Assembly: GCA_030272155.1 (NCBI GenBank)
Contig: CP126207.1
Location: 124,001-188,000, forward strand
From: Tetradesmus obliquus
Taxonomy: Eukaryota; Chlorophyta; Chlorophyceae; Sphaeropleales; Scenedesmaceae
Reading direction: 5' to 3'
DNA: 64,000 nt
Under the pieces are notes generated by a model. The model did no database searches. It worked only from the letters and a program-made list of their open reading frames with translations, and had not been told where the DNA came from. The position numbers were made by a program, and so were the translations under genes. Shown here piece by piece: positions 34,842-43,719 of the stretch (position 1 is its first letter; every line of letters starts with the position of its first letter).

Positions 34842-34843
<2 letters not shown>
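16566..34843 (-). CDS. BMS1: BMS1 ribosome-biogenesis GTPase, 23 exons, 1500 aa
   Basis: Nucleolar GTPase of the SSU processome needed for 18S rRNA processing and 40S assembly. I placed 23 exons; every junction keeps phase, giving 1500 codons plus TAA (human BMS1 is 1282 aa). Order: basic N-terminus ([20 protein letters not shown]); P-loop G-P-P-Q-V-G-K-T at ~119-126, split by an intron; TLVTGKKRR(I)[27 protein letters not shown]4-like VLTHLDGF at ~213; [46 protein letters not shown]; a long acidic and Ala/Gln region (~423-812); [18 protein letters not shown]; then the conserved C-terminal half ([59 protein letters not shown]) and a basic tail (KRRQERQ region). Start: the first ATG, directly after a CAG-repeat 5' UTR. 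Nearly every intron holds partial exon copies. Confidence 0.96.
17110..18300 (-). repeat. BMS1 exon-22 echoes: five upstream CTG-linked units and two downstream copies
   Basis: Between 17519 and 18180 five near-identical ~125-bp units each contain a CTG tract, an acceptor, the exon start ACGCCAAGGCGGAGAAGCGC and then intron sequence (TCATTGTGGCAATCATTACC). Two downstream copies of the exon end lie at about 17255-17290 ([12 protein letters not shown], followed by GTAAGC) and 17130-17165. Only 17505-17413 continues in frame. Confidence 0.9.
18490..18870 (-). repeat. Three downstream echoes of BMS1 exon 21
   Basis: Copies of the exon end ([20 protein letters not shown]) with the donor CATCAG|GTGCGGC at about 18503-18563, 18638-18700 and 18768-18830, separated by AT-rich spacers that share TTTGAATCTC/TTTTAGTACT. 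Period is roughly 130 bp. Confidence 0.9.
19145..20400 (-). repeat. Echoes on both sides of BMS1 exon 20
   Basis: Downstream copies of the exon end ([10 protein letters not shown] / [20 protein letters not shown]) lie at about 19145-19240 and 19305-19400. Upstream copies of the exon start ([12 protein letters not shown](F/C)EDKPL) lie at about 20195-20262 and 20318-20382, each behind a short CTG tract. The real exon is 20143-19452. Confidence 0.88.
20470..22530 (-). repeat. Echoes of BMS1 exons 16, 18 and 19
   Basis: About 20505-20570 repeats exon 19 ([20 protein letters not shown]). About 21545-21622 repeats the exon-18 start ([17 protein letters not shown] region), with an intact acceptor. 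About 22472-22520 repeats the end of exon 16 (GWRRFQ) and its donor GTGGGTT. Confidence 0.8.
22920..23880 (-). repeat. Exon-15 echoes with telomere-like intron ends
   Basis: Downstream: two copies of [11 protein letters not shown] plus donor GTGAGTG at about 22925-22985 and 23085-23140, each followed by ACAGGG(T/C)TTAGGGTTT-like sequence. Upstream: three copies of the exon start ([13 protein letters not shown]) at about 23450-23500, 23585-23635 and 23745-23790, mostly behind AAACCCTGCAG. A copy of the exon-14 end ([14 protein letters not shown]) lies at 23830-23875. Confidence 0.87.
24045..27861 (-). other. BMS1: BMS1 exons 10-14: linker, acidic/low-complexity region and start of C-terminal half
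   Basis: Exons 27861-27610 ([13 protein letters not shown] ... [18 protein letters not shown]), 27128-25958 (1171 bp, the largest; a Glu/Asp block, poly-Ala and poly-Gln, then [20 protein letters not shown]), 25550-25450 ([20 protein letters not shown]), 24906-24720 ([20 protein letters not shown]) and 24227-24045 ([20 protein letters not shown] ... [10 protein letters not shown]). Running phases are 0, 1, 0, 1, 1. Acidic clusters between two GTPase-linked halves are typical of BMS1; the Ala and Gln runs are particular to this genome. Confidence 0.92.
24360..25700 (-). repeat. Echoes of BMS1 exons 12-14
   Basis: About 24370-24465 repeats the exon-14 start behind TAAACCCTGCCAG. About 24975-25040 and 25125-25190 repeat exon 13 ([20 protein letters not shown]). 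About 25620-25692 repeats exon 12 ([19 protein letters not shown]). Confidence 0.87.
27330..28560 (-). repeat. Echoes of BMS1 exons 9 and 10 and a 12-bp microrepeat
   Basis: About 27430-27530 repeats the end of exon 10 ([20 protein letters not shown]), and a weaker copy lies near 27345. At 27940-27990 AACAGCCCTAT repeats four times. Copies of the exon-9 end ([12 protein letters not shown]) are at about 28300-28350 and 28460-28510, both followed by the same GCGAGTG non-canonical donor; a more diverged copy is near 28040. Confidence 0.85.
28930..29610 (-). repeat. Exon-8 echoes on both sides
   Basis: Downstream copies of the exon end ([12 protein letters not shown] plus donor GTATGAG) at about 28935-28980 and 29075-29125. 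Upstream copies of the exon start ([13 protein letters not shown]) at about 29420-29460 and 29545-29590. The real exon is 29325-29240. Confidence 0.88.
30040..31000 (-). repeat. Echoes of BMS1 exons 6 and 7 with long CAG/CTG tracts
   Basis: Four upstream copies of the exon-7 start ((R/C)[16 protein letters not shown], variably decayed) lie at about 30075-30132, 30193-30252, 30360-30405 and 30470-30515. CTG tracts (transcript sense) precede several of the acceptors, including the ~27-unit tract at 30521-30601. Downstream copies of the exon-6 end ([11 protein letters not shown] ... [11 protein letters not shown]) lie at about 30690-30760 and 30918-30990. Confidence 0.9.
31730..34560 (-). repeat. 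Echoes of BMS1 exons 1-4
   Basis: 31845-31925 and a shorter copy near 31745-31795 repeat exon 4 ([22 protein letters not shown]). 32770-32830 and 32930-32990 repeat the exon-2 end. 33305-33375 and 33475-33545 repeat the exon-2 start (GGGG(N)[17 protein letters not shown]). 34225-34315 and 34480-34560 repeat the end of exon 1 (GSSIGG...[11 protein letters not shown] plus donor GTGCGGC). Confidence 0.85.

Positions 34844-34915
<72 letters not shown>
34844..34915 (-). repeat. (CAG)~24 tract directly before the BMS1 start codon
   Basis: On the transcript strand about 24 CAG units end at the ATG itself (...CAGCAGCATGGCG), so the tract would be 5' UTR. A pure trinucleotide repeat next to the initiator codon is unusual and probably length-variable. 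CAG runs contain no upstream ATG. Confidence 0.85.
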
Positions 34916-36534
34916 AGGCTAGGACCAGCTAGTTCCTGGTGTGGTATGACAGAGGTGCAGCAGCTGGGGTTAGTGGTGGGAAGGTGAGACACGCGACACA
35001 GAGCAAGCACCCAGCATGGTGACAACAGGTGAACAACACAGGATTACAGCCAGCTGTACATTTGTTATTATACGGCAGCTGAGCTTGCACTTGCGCGCAC
35101 TGCAACGACCGTATGTATCATGCTGCGTACAGAGAGTGATTGCACTGGCTGCTGCTTCTGCCAAGCATGCATGCCATGCGCATGTGTCAGCGGCACCTAT
35201 TGTTAAACCTATTATTACAGCAGCATGCGCCACGCAGCTTCCAGCAAGGTGCTTGATTGCAGAGCTGTCTGCATGGCTAGCCTACAGTGCAGCAACAGCT
35301 GCTGCAAAGCACAGAGTGCTATGCTGTGTGCACACACACTACTGCTGCTGCCGCCGATGCTGCTGCTAGCTGACATGCTGCTGCCTCTGCTGCATGCACG
35401 GCTGCCAAAGCTATTGATTTTTCCATGTTGATACATTGCTGTTGCTGCTGGTGGTGCTAGCTGCTGCCCCTGCTACTGAGGGCACTGCTGCCGACAGGAG
35501 TGCTGCTCTGACTGCGGACACCCCGCAGGTTGATATAGGCATGTTATCGAATTAACAACATACAAAGAAGAGATTTAAAGCTTGCGACAACGCCATACAC
35601 CTACCCAGGTGACAGCTTTTCTCCTTCCGCACTGGCTGCAATCACCAAGCTACGTGACGCGCCAGAATATGTATTTATGCCTTTCCAGATGAAACACAGA
35701 TCGGGAAACTTAATTGCTGAGAAACTCGACTTTAAAGGAGCAGTCTCGAAACTCTGCACACTCTGGGTCTAGGGTGATGCCTATCAGAGCCTGAAGCCAC
35801 TAACTCAGCAAAGCAACCCTGTTCAAACATTACCACTTCGTAGTAGTAGGTGCTGCACTTGAAGCTTGCAGCACTGTTGTGCTGCTGCAGTAACAATCCC
35901 TGTCACTGGGTGCCACATCACCCCCTGAACCCAAGCTGCCCGTGTTTGAGCAGTGCTGCAGCCAACAGCTTCATTCTCTCACGTACAAGCACAATTCAGG
36001 TTGTTTAATTTTTTCATCCATGTTTATTATTTCATGTACTTCAATTCGTCATATGCGCCAACTGTTACGGCTTGGTAAGCCAGGCCCTCAGGGGGGCCAC
36101 TTTGCTGGTGTGCTAACTTGTGCATGGTGATCGCCACTGTGCAAGTGCCGCTGCAGCACGATGCATCACTCAGTAGACGCAATGGCTGGACTGATGCAAA
36201 CCTCAGTTCACTACCAAGTTGCAGAGCAGGCCGCGCAACAGCTGCAAGCAGGCAGGGGTCCACCCCAGACTGCCGCTTCGTGGCTGAGTCATCTGTCACA
36301 AGTCACCTGCCGCTTTGGTTACTGGCCCCTTGACGTGCAGGCAGTGTCCTCCGTATATTATACGCTGACCGCTAGTTTGCCTACACTATCTGTGCTCCCG
36401 CGTAGCGAGCACTTTTGGGCGTTTCAGACCTTCACGAAGAGACCGTTTCGCACAGCTGCCTTTTGCCCTGATCAGTCTCCCACGCGCTCTATCAAAACTT
36501 TTTCAGTCATCCAAGCGACGTACAGCTACTGATC
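34916..36534. promoter_or_regulatory. Divergent intergenic region between BMS1 and the ACT-domain gene
   Basis: About 1.6 kb separates the two start codons. The half next to the ACT gene (35.5-36.5 kb) is unusually free of CAG repeats and probably holds both promoters; no motif was strong enough to place. A plus-strand open frame at 36161-36532 is not recognisable. Confidence 0.4.
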
Positions 36535-37351
36535 ATGCTGCTGTCGAGAGCAGTGTCCCGCTACGCGAGCAGAACTGCCGGCATCAAGCATGCACCCCTA
36601 CGCCCAGCCAGAATATCGCACGCTCAGCAGTTTCTACGCAAATCCATTCGCACATCGAGCAGCTTAGCGCGGCCGCTGGGTGCAGCAGTAGAGGAGGCAG
36701 CATCAAGCGATGCAGAGGAGGAAGGATACGGACTGGAGCCCTGCTCGCCTGCCTTTGTTGTAGCTGACAACAGCCACCCGCACTACACGCAGTTTTCCGT
36801 CGATGTGAGCTGCAGCAACGCGACGCACGCATGCAGTGGTGACAAAGCACTGGTGCAGCTGCTGCGCTACTGCCTACAGCCTTTGGCTCCTGATCAACTG
36901 CTAGGCACAAGCATGCTCTACTGACTGCAACGATCGTGCTGCAAGCTCTAGCATATGCTATAAGCTCTTTCAAGCAGCTGCAGCATGCATGGCATTGTGC
37001 TGCACTCTGGCCGTGCACAACCGCCCTTCGCGCTGCCCCGTCGAAACATCTGCATCTGCACATGCATTGCTGCACAGCGGCACTGCCAGCTAGGTTGCTT
37101 CCACACTGGTTGATTGTATAACCTGGCAGCAGTGGTTTGTGCCTGTGCCAATTGCACTGGCAGCAACTAGGGATTTCAGCAGCAGGGCTGAATCCCTGTG
37201 CCCCCAATGCAGCTTATGCAGCGGCGCCGCGAGGTTGAGAGGCATTATTCCATGCTGCTGAAAAGCTTTTCCAGCAGCAGCAGGGCTATGCACAACATAT
37301 GCCTGGCGTTGACGTATTGTGGCTGACAGGCGGTGCACCACCGTGGCTGTA

Positions 37352-37383
<32 letters not shown>

Positions 37384-40300
37384 TTGCGGACTACCCAGGG
37401 CTGCTGCGCGTCATCACATGGGTCATGAACGGTGAGGGACTGCGGCAGCAGCAGCAGTGGCAGCAGCAGCAGTGGCAGCAGCTGCAGCAGCAGCTGCTGC
37501 AGTGGCAGCAGCAGCAGCAGCAGTGGCAGCAGCAGCAGCAGGGAATAGGCAGGTCATTGTGTGGGTCATGAACGGTGGGGGACTGCGGCAGCAGCAGCAG
37601 TGGCAGCAGCAGCAGCAGCTGCAGTGGCAGCAGCAGCAGTGGCAGCAGCAGCAGCAGCAGCAGGGAATAGGCAGGTCATTGTGTGGGTCATGAACGGTGA
37701 GGGACTGCCGCAGCAGCAGCAGCGGCAGCCGCAGCAGCAGAGAATAGGCAGGTCATCACATGGGTCATTGTTGATGAGCGCCAGCAGTTAGGGAACAGCT
37801 GTTGGTAGTGAGAATTTGTTTTGGCAGTAGCGGCAGTTGTGGCGATTTCGGCAGCAGCAGTACATGATAGATGGCCAATGGCTCCAGGCACTTGCTAATT
37901 GCATTGTGTTTCTGGGCCGCAGGCATGTCGTGCCGCGTTCACAGCGCTGTGCTGAAGAGCACCAGGGACGGCCGTGCCGCCCTGCTGCTGCTAATCGTTC
38001 CAGATCACTCACAGCGACTGTGCCATCGCTGCGTTTCTTGCCTGCGCCGCATGCAGGCATGTCGTGCCGTGTGCACAACGCAGTGCTGAAGAGCAGTGAG
38101 GATGGCATGGCGAGTGACGTGTTCTGGGTGACGGACCTGCGCGGGCGCAAGGTGGGTGTGAACTTCTTACTAAGAACTTGTGGCACGATCGTGAAGTTCA
38201 GGAGTGGGAACTTTGCAGCACGGAAGGCTTGGCATGCTTTGGTTCGTTGTTGTTGCCTGTGTGTTTGCTGCACAGCTGTTCATGGATCCAAGACAGGACC
38301 GAGAGAAGTGTGAAGAGCAGCGATGACGGCATGGCGAGTGACGTGTTCTGGGTGACAGACCTGCGCGGGCGCAAGGTGCGAAGTTCACGCCGGCAGCTTG
38401 CGGTGTTACCATGAACCTTAGTGTGAACTGGGCATAAAGCATGGCGGCAGTATGCTTAAGGGTTGATACTGTTTTGTGAGGTGTGCGAGCAGCTCATTTG
38501 CGTCCCATGTTGCCTGAAGGCATCAAGGACGGCATGGCCACTGGCATGTTCTGCTTGACAGACCTGCGCGGGCGCAAGGTGCGAAGTTCACGCCGGCAGC
38601 TTGGGGCACTGGCGTGAAGTTCTGTGCGAACAGTGCAGAGTGCAATGAACTTGGTTTAAGGTTTAGGTTTTAGTTTTCTCCTCTGACACTGTTGTGTATT
38701 TGGCTTTCATATTGCTGCTGCTGCAGCTGTCTGACGCCGCTGCCAATGACCTGGCGGACCGGCTGGAGGAGTTTGTCAGCTACTGCGCGCCACCCAGCAA
38801 GGACGGCGAGTTCACGGTGAGAACTTCTCACCGTTGGGGTGTGAATTTGACCGCAAAGTTCACAGCAGCGTGGTTTGCTCAGGCAGGCAGTTGGTGTACG
38901 TTCTGAATGTTCAGCAGTGGCATAGCTGTGGCTCAGCATGAGTTTGCTTTTGTTTGACATCGGCCAGATGCTGAAAAAAGAATGAAACAACCAGCAGGTG
39001 GCACAGCAGCAGCTCAAGCCAGTCCGAGGCAGAGGCAACTCGCAAGACAGGGGCGCAGCGCATGCATGCTGCTGCATCTGCTGGTACTGCGTTTGCTGCA
39101 AAACTAGCTGGTGGCCACAGCTGTTTCCTGCAAGCTAGGCTGCTGTGTTGGCCCCTCACCTGGCGTGTGCAGTGGGGAGCGTCCTTGCACATCTGTGTCC
39201 TCTGCTTGTAAGCAATTTACGCTGTATAGGGCAGTGTTTAATTTCTGCTGCTGCTGCAGGAGTACACCTGTGGCGACATCTCCATCTCCAACCTGAGCCA
39301 CCCGCAGTGCACCGAGGTGACAGTGGTGGCCAACATCTTCTCGCCAGGTGCGTTGTTGTTTTAAATGCTTTGCCCGTTTCAGGTGACGTTTGATCAGTTG
39401 TTGGGGTTTGTCTCTCCAATCTGAGCCACCCGCAGTTCACAGAGGTGACCGCGGTGGCCAACATTTTCTCGCCAGGTGCGCTGCCATTGTCACAACTACA
39501 TTGTCCGCGACGGTCGGCATTCCCGATCCCGCTGATGGCCACTTCCTACCCTAGTTGGGGACTTTATACACAGCCGCAACCATACTAACGCCATGGACCT
39601 GTTACTTGCAACATGTTACAACGCCTGCAGGCCTGTTATTCAAGATGTCCAGCATGTTCCATGGCCAAGGCATCGCAATCGTTCAGGGCTTGGTCCGAGG
39701 CGGCAGCGAGAGCCCCACCTCCCGTCTTCTTGTACCAAACCCATGTCATGTAACACATTTTTAAACATGTCACCATGGTTGCAGGCCTGTTATTTGAGAT
39801 GTCCAGCATCTTCCACGGCCAAGGCATCGCCATTGTCGAGGGCCTTGTCAGGGGCGGCAGCGAGAGCCCCATCCCCCTGCGCCAACCCATGTCACATAAA
39901 AAAATCTATAACAAATTTGTAACATGTTACACTGCTTGCAGGCCTGTTATTTGAGATGTCAAGCATCTTCCACGGTCAGGGCATCGCAATCGTTGAGGGC
40001 CTTGTCAGGGGAGGCAGCGAGAGCCCCATCCCTCCAGACATGCTGGCAGGCATGTCGGGCCTGGCAGCAGCAGCAGCAGCAGGCGGCAGCAGCAGCAGCA
40101 GCAGCAGCGGCAGCGTGCCGGACCCTCCTGCAGGCATGCGCGTGATGCGCTTCTGGGTGAAGAAGGGCAAGAGCGGCAGCAAGCTGGTGAGCGCGGTTCA
40201 AGGTTGTTGTTGTTTGCATTTTCAGCTTACGCTACGTACAAGAACAAGTTGATGGCAATAGCAGCAGGAAGCTGGTGAGTGGGCGGCTTTCTTATACCTG

Positions 40301-41352
40301 ACACCCTGCCAGGATTCAAGGGCAGTTATTGAATGAACTCCTGCGCCCCACAGTTTTGTAGCGGCCGGCATGCGCGTTATGCTGTGTTTGGTGAAGAAGG
40401 GCAAGAGCGGCAGCAAGCTGGTGAGCGCGGTTTGAGGTTTACTTTTTTGTTGTTTTGGCTCACACTACGTACAAGAAGAAGTTGATGGCAGCAGCAGCAG
40501 CAGCTGGTGAGTGGGCGGCATTTATACCGGGAAATGAACTGCGCCCCAAAGCATTGTAGCGGTTGACATGCGTGTGATGCGCTTCTGGGGGAAGAAGGGC
40601 AAGAGCGGCAGCAAGCTGGTGAGCGGGGTCCCTGTGGAAGCTAATTGGTTTATGTGAACCTTCCAGCTTCAAGCCTTTCGTCATGCTGATGTGTCAGTCC
40701 CTCGGCATGCTGATGTGTCAAGCCCTTGTCATGCCAACGTGTCCGTGCTGCTTCACACGTTTTGCGCGTGGTGCTGACCCAGCTGCTGCATATGCTGATG
40801 ATGCCGGCTGCTGCTGTTGCGCCTACAGCATTGTGCTGAGGTCAGCGCGCTGCTGTGCACGCTGCGGGTGGTGCTAACTCAACTTGACTTGGAACCTGAT
40901 GCACGCTGCTGCTGCTGCCGCCGCTGCTCCCACAGGACTATGCTGACGTGTCAGCACTGCTGTACACACTACGGGTGGTGCTTGGTGACGGCGGACTGCC
41001 AACACGGCCGCCCAATAGCAAATCACCTCTCACCTCATACACTTTCTGCGTTTGTGCTGCTGCTGTTGTTGCTGCATTTGATGTTGGGCTTAGTAGCTCA
41101 TTGTGCATGTATAAAATGATTGTTGGTTCATTACGTGTGTTATTGCATGTGCTGCAGGACTATGCTGATGTCAGCGCGCTGCTGTACACGCTGCGGGTGG
41201 TGCTGGGTGATGGCGGGCTGCCAACACAGCCGCCCAACAGCGAGCTCAACGACCTGGCCTGCCCCTGCAGTGACACCGATGATGGCGGCAGCGGCGGCGT
41301 CAATGCAGTGCGGGGCGCAGGCACGGCAAAAGGCCGCTTCACGATGGTTTAG
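36535..41352 (+). CDS. Organelle-targeted protein with two ACT domains (ACR11/ACR12-like), 343 aa
   Basis: Seven phase-consistent exons: 36535-36804, 37383-37431, 38057-38151, 38727-38816, 39260-39347, 39942-40186 and 41158-41352 (1032 bp with stop). Residues ~1-55 are rich in Arg/Ser/Ala and poor in acids, like a plastid or mitochondrial transit peptide. ACT domain 1 runs from SHPHYTQFSVD | VADYPGLLRVITWVMNG through VFWVTDLRGRKLSDAAANDL; domain 2 from SNLSHPQCTEVTVVANIFSP through GLLFEMSSIFHGQGIAIVEG and VMRFWVKKGKSGSKLDYADV. ACT domains bind small ligands, often amino acids; plant ACR11/ACR12 are chloroplast proteins of this layout and ACR11 interacts with nitrogen-metabolism enzymes. The ligand here is unknown. 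A Ser/Ala insertion interrupts domain 2. TGTAA lies 41 bp after the stop. Introns carry partial copies of every internal exon. Confidence 0.88.
37436..37765 (+). repeat. CAG-rich intronic repeats carrying copies of the ACT exon-2 end
   Basis: Three extra copies of TGGGTCATGAACGGTG(A/G)GG (exon-2 end plus donor) at about 37560, 37680 and 37755, the last without the donor, separated by GCAGCAGCAGTGGCAGCAGC arrays and GGGAATAGGCAGGTCATTGT. Confidence 0.85.
37920..38600 (+). repeat. Echoes of ACT exon 3 on both sides
   Basis: Upstream copy at 37922-37985 (acceptor plus MSCRVHSAVLKSTRDG). Downstream copies at about 38310-38374 and 38518-38578 keep the end (GMASDVFWVTDLRGRK) and a GTGCGAAG donor-like junction. 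Confidence 0.88.
39400..39882 (+). repeat. Echoes of ACT exons 5 and 6
   Basis: 39410-39478 repeats the exon-5 end (NLSHPQFTEVTAVANIFSPG plus donor GTGCG). About 39628-39722 and 39785-39875 repeat the exon-6 start (LLFEMSSIFHGQGIAIVEGL, slightly decayed) with acceptor TGCAG. The real exon 6 starts at 39942. Confidence 0.9.
40355..41030 (+). repeat. Echoes of ACT exons 6 and 7
   Basis: 40365-40425 and 40560-40622 repeat the exon-6 end (KKGKSGSKL plus donor GTGAGCG). About 40840-40885 and 40928-41025 repeat the exon-7 start (DYADVSALLYTLRVVLGDGG) with an acceptor. The latter lacks the C-terminal coding part. Confidence 0.88.
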
Positions 41353-41990
41353 TGGGACCACTTCCGGCGACACTTGTTTTGGTGTAACTTTTTTTTAGTG
41401 ATACCGCATCTGGTGACACCATGCACTGTGCGGTGACCGCCGCCCCAACAACGAGCTCAATGACCTGGCATGCCCCTGCAGTGACACCGATGACGGCGGC
41501 AGTGGGGGCGTCAATGCAGTGCGGGGCGCGGGCACGGCAAAAGGCCGCTTCACGATGGCTTAGTGGGACCACTTCCGGCGACACTTGTTTTGGTGTAACT
41601 TTTTTTCTAGTGATACCGCATCTGGTGACACCATGCACTGTACGGCGACCGCCGCCCCAACAGCGAGCTCAACGACCTGGCATGCCCCTGCAGCGACACC
41701 GATGACGGCGGCAGTGGGGGCGTCAATGCAGTGCGGGGCGCGGGCACGGCAAAGGGCCGTTTCACGATGGCTTAGTGGGACCACTTCCGGCGACACTTGT
41801 TTTGGTGTAACTTTTTTTCTAGTGATACCGCATCTGGTGACACCATGCACTGTGCGGTGACCGCCGCCCCAACAGCGAGCTCAACGACCTGGCATGCCCC
41901 TGCAGCGACACCGATGACGGCGGCAGTGGGGGCGTCAATGCAGTGCGGGGCGCGGGCACGGCAAAGGGCCGTTTCACAATGGCTTGAAAG
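41230..41990 (+). repeat. 212-bp tandem repeat of the ACT gene 3' end with stop codon and TGTAA
   Basis: Copies are spaced 212 bp (for example the TGTAACTTTTTTTCTAG segments at about 41600 and 41812). Each holds the C-terminal coding sequence (NDLACPCSDTDDGGSGGVNA), the stop (ATGG(T/C)TTAG) and, except the last, a TGTAA followed by a T-run. The last copy ends ATGGCTTGA. Further diverged copies are at about 42280-42420 and 42500-42640. Confidence 0.93.
41393..41397 (+). terminator. TGTAA polyadenylation signal of the ACT gene
   Basis: TGTAA 41 bp after the stop, followed by a T8 run. The same signal is repeated in the tandem copies downstream, so several alternative 3' ends are available. Confidence 0.55.
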
Positions 41991-42275
41991 CTGACTGGTG
42001 ACACCTAGCCTAGTGGCATCAGATTGGGTAACACCAACTAGTGACACTTGCTTTGGTGACACGTCATCTAGTGACATTTTGTCTGGTGACACCTTGTCTT
42101 GTGACACTTGATGGGGTCACACCTCGTCTAGTGACACTTGTCATCTGGTGCTCGTCTGGTGACATGTCGTCTTCCGTACACTTGTTGCAAAGTGTGTAGC
42201 CTCCAACTCTTGCATTGTGAAACCAATAAAAGGACACATTGCTTAGTGACACCTCATCTGGTGACACATGTTGAT
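41985..42275 (+). repeat. GTGACACC minisatellite after the ACT gene
   Basis: Degenerate units of about 15-20 bp, (T/C)(A/T)(G)GTGACAC(C/T)T plus a variable spacer (CGTCTAG, TGTCTTG, CATCTGG). It shares a long stretch with the array at the BMS1 3' end. Confidence 0.88.
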
Positions 42276-42639
42276 GGGAGCGACGGCGGGCTGCCCACGC
42301 AGCCGCCCGGCAGTGAGCTGAACGACCCGCCTTGCAGTGACACTGGTGATGGCGGCAGCGGGATTGTCACCGCAGTGCGGGGCACCGGCACTGCAAAAGG
42401 CCGCTTCGCGGTGGCTTCTTAGGACCACTTCCGGTGACACTTGTGCTGGTGTAACATTATCCAGTGACACCTCTTCTAGTGACACCTTATCTGAATAACG
42501 CAGCGCCCCAACATCGAGCTGACTCAGCGGTCTGCGACCTTGCCTGCCCCTGCAGCGACGCCGATGATGGCAGCATTGGGGGAGGCATGAACGCAGTGCG
42601 GGGTGCCGGCACTGCACAGGGCCGCTTCATAATGGCTTG

Positions 42640-43372
42640 ATAGCCGCTCCAAGCTGAGTGGGGCGGCCAGCGAAGGTGGTGGCGGCAAGTTCGCTGCAGT
42701 GCCGGCCGAGAAGCAGCGGCGCCAGAGGCGGCAGTGAGCCCCTGCTGCTGCTGCAAATGGTGTGGAAAGCAGCAGCAAGTTTGCTGCCATGGCACTGCTG
42801 GCAGCCCAGAAGCAGCGGTGCCAAGAGCGGCAGTGAGCGGCATCAGCAGCAGCGTGGTTGAGAAGCTTGGCTGCTGCTGGTGGTGCTGCTGCCGAGTCAG
42901 TCCTTCTGGTGGTAGGAGCAGCAGTGAGCAGGGCAACCGCCTGTTGCGCATTTGCGGCGCCAAGCGCGGCACTGAGGCTTTGCTGCGACTGCAAGCGATG
43001 GCAGGAGCGGCAGTGAGCAGCATTCTGCAGCGTGGTTTGCGGCGATGGCAGCAAAGCAGCAGCGGCGGCAGGAGCGGCAGTAAAGGGCAGCAGGGTTTGT
43101 GGTATAAACTTCGTGCTGCTGATACTGCTGCTGCCAGGTTGCCGCCATTGGCAGCGAGGGCGGAGGCAGCAGAGCGACCGTCAGCAGTAGCAGGGTATAG
43201 GATGTAGGCTGCTGCCGCAGCTTGTTGTGGCGCGAGGCGAGAGCACACGTCCCTGTGTGACTTGTATTCAACTGCAGCAACATCTGCAGCGAAGGTGGCA
43301 GCGGCAAGTTTTCTGCAGCCTGCCTACTGAGTGCCGGCCAAGAAGCAGCGGCGCCAGTCGCGACAGTAAGCC

Positions 43373-43375
<3 letters not shown>
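42640..43375 (+). repeat. Plus-strand copies of the BMS1 terminal exon
   Basis: At about 42660-42745 the plus strand reads [20 protein letters not shown] and a stop soon after, closely matching the BMS1 C-terminus ([20 protein letters not shown]). Decayed copies recur around 42770-42830, 43010-43085 and 43280-43370. BMS1 itself lies on the other strand 26 kb away, so this is a transposed inverted duplicate, not part of the ACT gene. Confidence 0.88.

Positions 43376-43447
<72 letters not shown>
43374..43447 (+). repeat. (CTG)~24 tract
   Basis: Uninterrupted CTG units following the BMS1-like fragments. It is followed by TTGGAGTCAA repeats and a ~134-bp duplication (GATGAGCAGC(G/A)ATGCTAC at about 43506 and 43640). 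Confidence 0.9.
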
Positions 43448-43450
<3 letters not shown>

Positions 43451-43719
43451 TTGGAGTCAAATTGGAGTCAACTTGGAGTCAACTGCAGCAGCATCTGCAG
43501 CGAAGGATGAGCAGCGATGCTACAGTGACTGCTGCAGGCGGTGGCCATATTCAGTGGATGGCTCATGTAGTGGTTGCCCAATGATCCTGTCATTGGCTCA
43601 AAAACGGGCTGTGTTGCCGTCGGTGTAACACACAAATCGTGATGAGCAGCAATGCTACAATGACTGCTGCAGGCGGTGGCCTCTGGCGTACGCGCTGATG
43701 CTGATGCAAAATGACGAAA

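Larger units (their letters stand above)
28623..34843 (-). other. BMS1: BMS1 exons 1-9: basic leader, GTPase domain and following conserved blocks
   Basis: Exons, 5' to 3' on the minus strand: 34843-34696, 33211-33062, 32554-32487 (ends in the first half of the P-loop), 32133-31995 ([18 protein letters not shown]), 31571-31471, 31211-31119 ([20 protein letters not shown]), 29980-29897, 29325-29240 and 28767-28623. Running phases are 1, 1, 0, 1, 0, 0, 0, 2, 0. The donor after exon 9 is CTGCAG|GCGAGTG, a GC-AG intron; the next exon continues in phase, so it is not a misread. Exon 1 could alternatively end at 34766 (AAG|GTACTG), but 34696 keeps the phase and is the donor repeated in the upstream copies. 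Confidence 0.93.

Noticed and set aside
36161..36532. Plus-strand ORF directly before the ACT gene
   Set aside because: No recognisable motif, no conserved composition, and it ends just before the well-supported start; more likely promoter or 5' flank.
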